Shown here piece after piece: positions 35,511 to 42,309 of a stretch of DNA of 64,000 nucleotides (positions within the stretch are counted from its first letter, which is position 1; each line of letters begins with the position of its first letter). Origin of the DNA: Bacillota bacterium (GTDB taxonomy: Bacteria > Bacillota > Clostridia > Acetivibrionales > DSM-1351); NCBI GenBank assembly GCA_023460955.1, contig JAEWOH010000024.1, positions 124,001 to 188,000 on the forward strand. Direction: 5' to 3'. The notes under the pieces are model-generated. The model was not told the DNA's origin, searched no databases, and worked only from the letters and a program-made list of their open reading frames with translations. The translations under genes and the position numbers were made by a program.

Positions 35511-36836
35511 ATGACAATGAAAGTACTGCTTGTTCGACCTAAATATACTTCTATTCTTGTGAATCTGGAACCTCTCGGGCTTGAATATGTCGGTGGCATG
35601 CTTAATGGAATTAACATTCCATATGAAATTTTTGATGAATTTAATATGTCAAGGCTTTTCATCAATTCCAGACTGTCACATAAAATAAAAAGTCAGAGCT
35701 TTACACATGTTGGCTTCCATGTCAACGCCAACTCTGTAGACTACTGCCTTAACACTGCAAAGAAACTAAAGAAAAGATATCCTCATCTGAAAATACTGAT
35801 GGGTGGGCCTCATGTGGAACTGAATTACAAGGATTTTTGTATTGATGAGGTGGATTACGTCTGCTATGATAATGGACTTGAATCTCTTGAAGTCTGTTAT
35901 AAGGAAAATTTCAAGAAAGAAATACTCCAAAATGCAAAGGGAATCGCTTTTAAGGATAGCTCCGGTAAATGGGTTTTCAAAGAAAAATCTCCTGCTATCT
36001 GCAAGTATCATGTTAAGCCCGACCGGAGTCACTTCTATAAGGGGTTGAAGAAAAATTTCATAATGCAAAAGGGAAGTTACGGAATTGTACGTGGATCTTT
36101 CTCCTGCCCTTTTAATTGCAGTTTTTGTTATTGCACTAAAATGAATAATGGTGTTTACATGGAGAGGGATTTGGATGAGTTTATCCATGAAATCCGGGAT
36201 ATTAAGCATCAGAATATATGGATAATGGATGATGATTTTCTTATAAACACAGAGCGTGTCAAAAGCTTCTGCTACAAAATGATAAATGCTTCACAGCAGC
36301 CTAAAAAGCTGATGATATACGGCAGGGCCGACAGTGTAGTAAGGAATAAGGAAATCATGCCTCTTTTATATAAAGCAGGTGTACGTGATGTCATGGTTGG
36401 TCTGGAAGCTGTTACGGACAAACTTTTAGACCAATACCATAAGGAAACCACCCGTAACCTGAATGAAGAGGCTATTCAAATACTCCGGGAAAACAATATT
36501 GTATGCAACGGATTATTTGTCATAAGCCATGAATCAAATCGACAATATTTTAGAGAGCTGGTCTCCTTTATTAAGAAAAACAGTCTGTTATGGGTGGTGT
36601 TCGGCATCTTTACACCCTACAAGGGAACGTTAGCCTATGAGCAATACAAGGAGCAGGTGGCACAGCTTCCATCCAGAAAAATGGATGGTGCACACGTCAC
36701 AGTAAAGCCCATACATATGAGTGCGTTCGAGTTTAAAATGAGATTTTATTGGCTTCATCTTATTTTCTATCCCAAACTCTTTATACGGTCCTGGTTGAAG
36801 AGTGCTTATGATACAAAGAAAACAGGATGGATTTAG
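35511..36836 (+). CDS. B12-binding-type (class B) radical SAM protein 3
   Basis: 441 aa. N-terminal Rossmann-like domain (KVLLVRPKYTSILVNLEPLG; ILMGGPHVELN), radical SAM cysteines C199, C203, C206 in SCPFNCSFC, then IWIMDDDFLIN and YGRADSVV, and a C-terminal extension rich in aromatic and basic residues (RFYWLHLIFYPKLFIRSWLK). AAGGAG lies seven bases before ATG 35511, 12 bases after the previous gene. It is the last gene of the operon; its stop codon touches a terminator hairpin. It is paralogous to radical SAM protein 1. Confidence 0.85.
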   Translation: MTMKVLLVRPKYTSILVNLEPLGLEYVGGMLNGINIPYEIFDEFNMSRLFINSRLSHKIKSQSFTHVGFHVNANSVDYCLNTAKKLKKRYPHLKILMGGPHVELNYKDFCIDEVDYVCYDNGLESLEVCYKENFKKEILQNAKGIAFKDSSGKWVFKEKSPAICKYHVKPDRSHFYKGLKKNFIMQKGSYGIVRGSFSCPFNCSFCYCTKMNNGVYMERDLDEFIHEIRDIKHQNIWIMDDDFLINTERVKSFCYKMINASQQPKKLMIYGRADSVVRNKEIMPLLYKAGVRDVMVGLEAVTDKLLDQYHKETTRNLNEEAIQILRENNIVCNGLFVISHESNRQYFRELVSFIKKNSLLWVVFGIFTPYKGTLAYEQYKEQVAQLPSRKMDGAHVTVKPIHMSAFEFKMRFYWLHLIFYPKLFIRSWLKSAYDTKKTGWI

Positions 36837-36864
36837 GTACTGCCCTTCCCCGGCAGTACCTTTT
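36836..36864 (+). terminator. First terminator of the radical SAM operon
   Basis: GGTACTGCC pairs exactly with GGCAGTACC, followed by TTTT; it begins at the last base of the stop codon. Confidence 0.85.
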
Positions 36865-36880
36865 ATGATGCAGAAAACCC

Positions 36881-36932
36881 AAAAAAGGGTGGTAGGAGCA
36901 TTTTAACAATGATGCTCCTACCACCCTTTTTT
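36881..36932. terminator. Second, very strong bidirectional terminator
   Basis: A perfect 20-bp stem (36881-36900 with 36913-36932) has AAAAAA at its left base and TTTTTT at its right base, so it can act in both directions. It insulates the radical SAM operon from the GH18 gene. Confidence 0.92.
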
Positions 36933-36948
36933 GTAAAATCTTGTCCGG

Positions 36949-36977
36949 TTGACATAAAATACAGCCCTTGTTAACAT
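36949..36977 (+). promoter_or_regulatory. SigA-type promoter of the GH18 gene
   Basis: TTGACA (36949-36954), 17-bp spacer, TAACAT (36972-36977), 49 bases before the GTG start. Confidence 0.6.
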
Positions 36978-37026
36978 AAAACCATATGGACTTATAACTG
37001 TATATGAGAGGGGTAGGTGCTGTATA

Positions 37027-38373
37027 GTGAGGTTTTTCAGCCGACCGGTTACACTGCTTTTAGTTGTTGCATTACTTATTGTCAGCTCGTTTAGTTTTAT
37101 CTCTTACGGAGCAAAAAAAGATAGCAATCCTCCCACGGCTCCTACGAATTTATTGGCAACCTCTGTTTTAAGTACAAAAAGCACAACAAATGTTTATACT
37201 TCTACCGGTCTTATGGCCGCCAAGGCATATAAATATTTTGTAAGAGCTATTGATGCGGCTGGAAACAGTAATACTGTTACTACACCGCCTCCGGCAACTT
37301 CAACTGAACCTGTTGCATCAACTAAAAAAGTGGTTGGTTATTATGCAGCATGGGCCGCTTATTCAGGTTTTACCCCTGACAAACTTGATGTGAGTAAGCT
37401 TACTCATATCAACTACGCTTTTGCAAATATAGGAAGCGACCTTAAAATCGCTCTTGGCTATCCGGATATAGATTCTGCAAATTTTAGCAAACTAAATGCA
37501 CTCAAACACTTAAATCCAAATCTGAAAACTTTAATTTCTGTGGGTGGCTGGTCCTGGTCGGGCAGATTTTCCGATGCTGCACTTACTGATGCATCCAGAA
37601 CAGCTTTTGCAGACAGCTGTGTTGACTTTATTGTTAAATATGGTTTTAACGGTGTGGATATTGATTGGGAATATCCTGTTAGTGGAGGTTTATCTACAAA
37701 TGTAAAAAGGTCTGTAGACAAGCAGAATTTTACCTTACTTCTTAAGAAAATCAGAGAAAAGCTTAATTCAAGAAGTACTATAGATGGGAAGCAATACTTA
37801 CTGACCATTGCAGGTGGATCCGGAGACTGGTATATCAATAATACTGAATTGGGTCTGATTCATCAGTATCTGGATTATGTAAATGTCATGACCTATGACA
37901 TACACGGAACCTGGGATAAATATACTGATTTTAATGCACCTCTTTATAGCAATACTGATAACTCACCTCAGGAAAAGTGGAGTGTTGATGCCTCAATCAA
38001 TTCCTGGCTGAAGGCGGGAGTACCTGTGCAAAAACTAATTGCAGGTGTTCCGTTTTACGGTTACAGATATACAGCAGTAAATAACACAAATAATGGATTG
38101 TATCAGACGTACTCCGGAGGGGCATCCATAGGTTATGCCGGTATTGCAGCTAACTACCTGAATGCACCTGGCTTCACAAGGTATTTTCATCAGCAATCAA
38201 TGGTTCCATGGCTCTTTAACGGTTCGACATTTATAAGCTATGACGATGAGCAATCCATGGGACTGAAGGCACAGTATATTAAAAACAAAAACCTGGGAGG
38301 GGCTGCTATATGGGAGTTGAGTCAGGACCCAAACAAGGTTCTTCTGGGAGCGCTTTACAATGGACTGAAGTAA
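37027..38373 (+). CDS. Secreted GH18 chitinase-like glycoside hydrolase with shortened Fn3 domain
   Basis: 448 aa from GTG 37027 (AGGTG upstream). Residues 1-28 are a signal peptide (basic start, long hydrophobic core, SYGA cleavage region). Residues 34-86 begin and end like a fibronectin type III domain (NPPTAPTNLLATSV ... AYKYFVRAIDAAGNSN), but about 30 residues of the core are missing. The catalytic GH18 barrel runs from about 101 to the end: YYAAWA, LISVGGWSWSGRF, and the DxxDxDxE-type motif GFNGVDIDWEYP with Glu215 as the acid. It probably hydrolyses chitin or related beta-1,4 GlcNAc polymers outside the cell. No dockerin module is seen. Confidence 0.92.
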   Translation: MRFFSRPVTLLLVVALLIVSSFSFISYGAKKDSNPPTAPTNLLATSVLSTKSTTNVYTSTGLMAAKAYKYFVRAIDAAGNSNTVTTPPPATSTEPVASTKKVVGYYAAWAAYSGFTPDKLDVSKLTHINYAFANIGSDLKIALGYPDIDSANFSKLNALKHLNPNLKTLISVGGWSWSGRFSDAALTDASRTAFADSCVDFIVKYGFNGVDIDWEYPVSGGLSTNVKRSVDKQNFTLLLKKIREKLNSRSTIDGKQYLLTIAGGSGDWYINNTELGLIHQYLDYVNVMTYDIHGTWDKYTDFNAPLYSNTDNSPQEKWSVDASINSWLKAGVPVQKLIAGVPFYGYRYTAVNNTNNGLYQTYSGGASIGYAGIAANYLNAPGFTRYFHQQSMVPWLFNGSTFISYDDEQSMGLKAQYIKNKNLGGAAIWELSQDPNKVLLGALYNGLK

Positions 38374-38414
38374 AATGATTTTCGGACTCAATAAAATTAA
38401 TATATTTACTGTTA

Positions 38415-38459
38415 AAATAAGGCAAAAAAACGAGGTTAGTCGTTTCTTTTGCTTTATTT
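38415..38459. terminator. Terminator after the GH18 gene
   Basis: AAATAAGGCAAAA pairs with TTTTGCTTTATTT with one mismatch; an inner stem AAACGA/TCGTTT closes the loop. The A- and T-rich flanks make it potentially bidirectional. Confidence 0.75.
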
Positions 38460-38546
38460 AATATAAAATTATGGTTTTTGGGAACGTTTTATTGTATTTT
38501 GTCGTCTAGTAATATGTAAACCAAAAAACATAAGGAGAACGATACT

Positions 38547-39581
38547 ATGAAAAACACAAAAGTAATATCCGGAGTACTAGCAGTAACAATATTATCTCTT
38601 TCATCATTTTCAGCTCTGGCAAACAATAATAATAGTTTGCAAACGATTGGTATTACAGAGCAAGTAAATAGTACCAAACAGACAAATACACCTTCCAGCC
38701 AGGAGAGTAGACCTTCCTTTAACTCTATCACCGGAACGGTTAAGAAAATATCTGACTCTGAAAGTGTGAAAGGTTTAAAGTATGTGTCTCTTGAGAATGC
38801 AGAGGGACAAGAAGCAAATCTGGTGATATCTGATAGTACATTTATTGTTAATGATGCAAAAATTGTTATCGGGTCTGTTATCACTGGGTTTTATGATGCA
38901 AATGCACCCATGATTTTGATTTACCCGCCACAATATAACACTGAAGTAGTATATGTTGCAGGAAGTGAAAATCAGAACATTAAAGTTGACAGGTTTAATG
39001 ATGAATTGGTTAGCTCTGACAATGAATTAAAACTGAACATTTCCAAGGATACTCAAATTGTTTTACAAGATGGGACGGCTTATGAAGGTAAATTAGCAAA
39101 CAAAAAGCTTGTAGTTTTTTATACAGTGACAACCAGAAGTATTCCTGCACAGACTAATCCCTCAAAAGTAGTTGTATTATTTGATAAAGCAGCTGATGCT
39201 GTTCAGGACTTAACAGGTGAGGATAAATCAGACGTTAATCCAGATAGTTTATCTGTTGTTGTTAATAACAGTTCTGTTGAGGCCCCAGCAGCATATACCA
39301 ATGATCAGGGCGTGATCATGGTTCCACTTAGGGCTATTGCTGAAGCCTTAAAATTTGATGTTATGTGGGATGCCAAGTCAAAGAAAGCAATGGTTGGTAA
39401 GGTTGCATCAGCGACAATTGGCCAAGACTATTATACATACATGAAAACAGCCCCGATCAAATTAGGAACAGCTCCTGAAATTGTTAAAGGAAGGACTTTT
39501 GTTCCCATAAGCTTCTTCAAAGAAGTTATGCGAATGAACACTGCTGAGGTAAATGGCTCCCGAATTATAATAAATGAATGA
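38547..39581 (+). CDS. Secreted protein with C-terminal copper amine oxidase-like (stalk) domain
   Basis: 344 aa. The N-terminal signal peptide (MKNTKVISGVLAVTIL ... SALA) is followed by a low-complexity Asn/Ser/Gln stretch (26-55). Residues 60-220 hold a beta-rich region of unknown family (SITGTVKKIS, VIGSVITGFYDANAPM). The C-terminal 110 residues are the stalk domain: VVVNNSSVEAPAAYTNDQG, VMVPLRAIAEALKFDVMWD-type core and FVPISFFKEVM, and it ends in RIIINE. This domain is a cell-surface or scaffold module in clostridia; no enzymatic role is implied. AAGGAGAACG lies upstream of ATG 38547. Confidence 0.85.
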   Translation: MKNTKVISGVLAVTILSLSSFSALANNNNSLQTIGITEQVNSTKQTNTPSSQESRPSFNSITGTVKKISDSESVKGLKYVSLENAEGQEANLVISDSTFIVNDAKIVIGSVITGFYDANAPMILIYPPQYNTEVVYVAGSENQNIKVDRFNDELVSSDNELKLNISKDTQIVLQDGTAYEGKLANKKLVVFYTVTTRSIPAQTNPSKVVVLFDKAADAVQDLTGEDKSDVNPDSLSVVVNNSSVEAPAAYTNDQGVIMVPLRAIAEALKFDVMWDAKSKKAMVGKVASATIGQDYYTYMKTAPIKLGTAPEIVKGRTFVPISFFKEVMRMNTAEVNGSRIIINE

Positions 39582-39620
39582 GTTCGCTCAAATTTGTTTT
39601 TTACCGGAATGAAATAATGT

Positions 39621-39923
39621 AAAAATAATTTTATGCTGTTTTGACTGTTTTGACAGAACTCATCAAAAATATGATTCATGAATTACGTGTTGTACGCGAG
39701 TAAAATTAATAAGATGTGGAAGCATGGTTACAAACCGGCGGATAAAAAGTTTAGAAGACTATTTATCCGCCGGTTTTGGGTCCGACAGATTTTCAAAAGC
39801 CTTTGGTCAGCATGAAATGCATTCAAAAATAATCTTGTGCTGTTTTGACAGAATTCATCAAAAATATGATTCATGAGTTATGTTGTACGCGAGGACAAAT
39901 TAATTCAATGTGGAAGCATGGTA
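39621..39923. repeat. About 100-bp direct repeat, two copies
   Basis: Copy A 39621-39729 and copy B 39825-39923 both run AAAAATAAT, GCTGTTTTGAC, CATCAAAAATATGATTCATGA, TTGTACGCGAG, ATGTGGAAGCATGGT. Copy A has an extra TTTTGACTG-type segment. The repeat period is about 204 bases. Confidence 0.88.
39691..39790. repeat. GTAC-family element, incomplete copy with strong hairpin
   Basis: The left arm TGTACGCGAG (39691-39700) through GTGGAAGCATGG matches the element at 39884. The centre is a perfect 15-bp hairpin (39732-39775 region). The right end keeps GTCCG but not the terminal GTACA, so this copy seems degenerate. Confidence 0.6.
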
Positions 39924-40014
39924 GAAAAGGTAAAAGGGGTAAAAATGGTAAATCTATTGCTTGCTTTTACCTTTTCGTGTGCGACACATTTAATTAATTT
40001 AGTCCGGAAGTACA
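39884..40014. repeat. GTAC-family imperfect palindrome, complete copy
   Basis: Ends TGTAC (39884) and GTACA (40014) are inverted. The arms share GGAC, ATTAATT and ATGTG in order, and GGTAAAAG/CTTTTACC-type pairing continues inward. There is no coding potential. It resembles the palindromes at 8888 and 29319 in its ends but not its centre. Confidence 0.8.
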
Positions 40015-40074
40015 CTCACAAAAACTAAAAATCATATTTTTTTATAGAACACACTAAACAGCCCAAAATTATAT

Positions 40075-40103
40075 TTGACAAATAAATACTTCGGATGTAG
40101 AAT
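40075..40103 (+). promoter_or_regulatory. Consensus promoter of the MarR gene with overlapping candidate operator
   Basis: TTGACA (40075-40080), exactly 17 bp, TAGAAT (40098-40103). ACTTCG occurs in the spacer (40088-40093) and again just past the -10 (40112-40117), as expected for an autoregulatory site. Confidence 0.75.
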
Positions 40104-40111
40104 AAAAATAT

Positions 40112-40131
40112 ACTTCGATCAGAGAACTATT
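40112..40131 (+). promoter_or_regulatory. Candidate MarR operator, copy 1
   Basis: The 20-bp segment ACTTCGATCA + GAGAACTATT recurs before the arsA-like gene at 40716-40735 with 17 of 20 bases identical. It lies in the untranslated leader of the MarR gene. Confidence 0.5.
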
Positions 40132-40169
40132 TTAAGGAGTGCAGAACAATTTCAAACGAATCTTTAAAT

Positions 40170-40646
40170 ATGGAGTCAATAATATTTGATTATATAGACC
40201 AGTTAAAATTCCTATTTTTACCCGAGCAGTGGAGTTCGGTTTTTTTGGATTACTCAAAAAATGAGATATTAGTAATGATTTATCTATACAGAAGGCAAAC
40301 TGCTAACATGACTGAGTTGTCCGAATATATAACATCGCCCTTGAACACTGTAACCGGTGTAGTAAGCAGACTTGAGAAAAGGAATATGGTTGAAAGAGTA
40401 AGGGGCAATGAAGACAGACGAGTTGTGAATATTATTTTGACTCCGGCGGCAAAAGCCTTCTTAGAAGAAGTTAAAAAGCTTATGATATATTACCTGGATG
40501 AAATTTATAAATTATTGACGGATGATGAGAAAGCAGCAGGTATAAGCATTATAAACAAGGTTATTTCTATATTAAAGAACGGAAAGCCCGGACCAAACTC
40601 CGAAGGCAATTCACCAAAACGGGTGAGAAGAATCCAGATAGATTAG
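40170..40646 (+). CDS. MarR-family transcriptional regulator
   Basis: A winged-helix MarR protein of 158 aa from ATG 40170: LSEYITSPLNTVTGVVSRLEKRNMVERVRGNEDRRVVNIILT gives the recognition helix and the wing with the conserved D-x-R-R. ATG 40170 has no ribosome binding site. In the same frame an ATT at 40149 lies nine bases after AAGGAG (40134-40139) and would add seven residues (SNESLN follows the initiator), so AUU initiation is possible. The gene lies just upstream of the ArsA-like pair and shares a 20-bp motif with that gene's leader, suggesting it controls both. The ligand is unknown. Confidence 0.85.
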   Translation: MESIIFDYIDQLKFLFLPEQWSSVFLDYSKNEILVMIYLYRRQTANMTELSEYITSPLNTVTGVVSRLEKRNMVERVRGNEDRRVVNIILTPAAKAFLEEVKKLMIYYLDEIYKLLTDDEKAAGISIINKVISILKNGKPGPNSEGNSPKRVRRIQID

Positions 40647-40715
40647 AATTAAAATGCACATCTTTAATTCTAATCTTATTACAAAACATGACTATGAAAA
40701 ATTTTTTAACCAAAT

Positions 40716-40735
40716 ACTTCGAAGTGAGAACTATT
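40716..40735 (+). promoter_or_regulatory. Candidate MarR operator, copy 2 (before arsA-like gene)
   Basis: Contains the perfect 10-bp palindrome ACTTCGAAGT (40716-40725) followed by GAGAACTATT, repeating the element at 40112. Confidence 0.5.
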
Positions 40736-40800
40736 CTGTAAAGGAAATTAATTGATGAGTAATGCGGCAGACTCCCATTACGTCAAGAATGGAGGATTTT

Positions 40801-41967
40801 ATGGGAAGGATAATTATTTTCACCGGTAAAGGCGGTGTAGGAAAGACTAGTACAGCAGCAGCCCATGCGGTTAAGGCAGCAGCAGAGGGTTATAAAACGT
40901 TGATAGTAAGTACCGATATGGCTCATAATTTAGGTGATTTATTTATGAAAGAGCTTAAAGAGGAACCGATAGAAATTATTAAGAATCTTGATGGCTTGGA
41001 GATTGATTCAAACTACGAGATGGAGAGGTATTACGGGTCCATATCCAAAAGTTTTAAGAATATGCTTACTTTTCAAAATAAGAAGGATAGTGAAGTTTTT
41101 GATGATATAGTAGTGTTTCCGGGAATTGAAGAGCTCTTTTCTTTGTTAAAGATAAAAGAATTATATGATACAGAAACTTATGATCTGATTGTGGTAGACT
41201 GCGCACCGACAGGAGAAACTCTATCCCTGCTTAAGTTTCCCGAACTGTTTTCCTGGTATATGGAGAAGCTGTTTCCCATTGGTAAGGTAGCCTTAAAAGT
41301 ATTACGGCCAATTTCTAAGGCTGCTTTCAAAATAGAAATGCCTGATGATAGGGCCATGAACGATATTGAAAAGCTGTATGTCAAGCTGGGCGAGCTTCAA
41401 GCTTTATTAAAAGACAGAGAGGTATCCAGCATACGATTGGTGACAATCCCCGAAAAAATGGTCGTGGAAGAAACAAAACGTAATTTTATGTACCTCAACT
41501 TATATAATTTTAATGTTGACGGTCTATATATAAACAGATTGATACCTGAAGACGTTAATAACAGCTTCTTTGACCAATGGAAGCAGCTTCAGAATAAATA
41601 TCTTGAGGAAATAGAGACGGTCTTTGCCAACATACCTGTTTACAAAATCAAATGGTATGAAACTGACATAAATGGTGTGGGGGGGTTGGAAAGAGTTGTA
41701 TCAGACTCGCTTGGTGATACTAACCTCTTTAAGGTTCAGAAAATAACCGTGAATGAGACCTTCAAAAAAATTGATAAGGGCTACAGACTTGATATTTATA
41801 TTCCATTTGCCGGAAAAAGTGATTTTGATCTGTTTGAATCAGGAACAGACATTGTTATCAAAATTGGAAATTTTAAAAGGAATATTCCTATTCCAAACAC
41901 CATCAGAAAGTACCATATTGCCTCAGCTAAGCTGAATGAGGGTGTTCTGAGTATATTTTTTGAATAA
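40801..41967 (+). CDS. ArsA/Get3-like ATPase with C-terminal HSP20-like domain, copy 1
   Basis: 388 aa from ATG 40801 (GGAGG five bases upstream; an ATG at 40762 is in frame but poorer). The deviant P-loop GKGGVGKTSTAAA, switch I region STDMAHNL and switch II VVDCAPTGETLSLLKFP are intact, so it should be an active SIMIBI ATPase. The last 75 residues (YRLDIYIPFAGKSDFDLFESG to the end) form the small HSP20-like domain found in non-arsenical ArsA proteins. The metal-binding cysteines of arsenite-pump ArsA are absent and no ArsB, ArsC or ArsR gene is near. A role in membrane-protein or lipid targeting is possible but unproven. Confidence 0.88.
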   Translation: MGRIIIFTGKGGVGKTSTAAAHAVKAAAEGYKTLIVSTDMAHNLGDLFMKELKEEPIEIIKNLDGLEIDSNYEMERYYGSISKSFKNMLTFQNKKDSEVFDDIVVFPGIEELFSLLKIKELYDTETYDLIVVDCAPTGETLSLLKFPELFSWYMEKLFPIGKVALKVLRPISKAAFKIEMPDDRAMNDIEKLYVKLGELQALLKDREVSSIRLVTIPEKMVVEETKRNFMYLNLYNFNVDGLYINRLIPEDVNNSFFDQWKQLQNKYLEEIETVFANIPVYKIKWYETDINGVGGLERVVSDSLGDTNLFKVQKITVNETFKKIDKGYRLDIYIPFAGKSDFDLFESGTDIVIKIGNFKRNIPIPNTIRKYHIASAKLNEGVLSIFFE

Positions 41968-41988
41968 TAAAAGATGGGGGTTTTTAGT

Positions 41989-42270
41989 ATGAACAAGGAG
42001 TTTGTAAAAAAGATTATTAAGTCTGAAATGTTAAGATATGAAGCAATTAAGGAAGTATTACCCGATGCTTTAAGAAAAAGAGTTGAAACTATTGAAATAG
42101 ATACTGGCAGGTTGATAAGGGATATTGCACTTGAAATGTTATCTGAAAATTGGTCTGGGCAAGAACTTTCAAAGCAGGGAAGCACTAAAAGTATTGATGA
42201 AGAAAGTGAAAAAATCAAGAAAACGAAAGATAAGAAAGCTGTAAAACGCGTAAATGTGGATTTTAATTAA
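41989..42270 (+). CDS. Small charged protein between the two ArsA-like genes, 93 aa
   Basis: Starts at ATG 41989 (GGGGG eight bases before; ATG 41974 in frame is an alternative). The first 65 residues look helical (KEFVKKIIKSEMLRYEAIKE, TIEIDTGRLIRDIALEML), and the tail is Lys-rich and probably disordered. No family recognised. Its position between two ATPase paralogues suggests a partner or adaptor of the ArsA-like dimer. Confidence 0.75.
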   Translation: MNKEFVKKIIKSEMLRYEAIKEVLPDALRKRVETIEIDTGRLIRDIALEMLSENWSGQELSKQGSTKSIDEESEKIKKTKDKKAVKRVNVDFN

Positions 42271-42309
42271 AAAAAATATGAGCTTAATAAGGGTAAAGGA
42301 AGTGTGAGT

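Larger units (their letters stand above)
39582..40074. other. Repeat-rich intergenic region
   Basis: No gene is seen. The region is built from an approximately 100-bp direct repeat (39621-39729 and 39825-39923), each copy ending in a GTAC-palindrome arm. A perfect 15-bp hairpin (AAACCGGCGGATAAA paired with TTTATCCGCCGGTTT) follows the first copy, and a complete imperfect palindrome follows the second. Confidence 0.8.

Noticed and set aside
25159..36836. RiPP cluster with radical SAM maturases
   Set aside because: No precursor-like small gene was seen between or beside these genes, and the radical SAM proteins lack the SPASM/PqqD-like features of peptide maturases. The small peptides at 7797-8135 are more than 17 kb away.
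25159..36836. Closthioamide-type cluster
   Set aside because: The gene set (radical SAM, fold-III PLP homologue, GNAT proteins) does not match the alpha-ANH and thiotemplate-related genes known for closthioamide.
38489..38884. Minus-strand frame of 131 codons
   Set aside because: It lies opposite the signal peptide and N-terminal region of the secreted stalk-domain protein, which has a good ribosome binding site and domain match.
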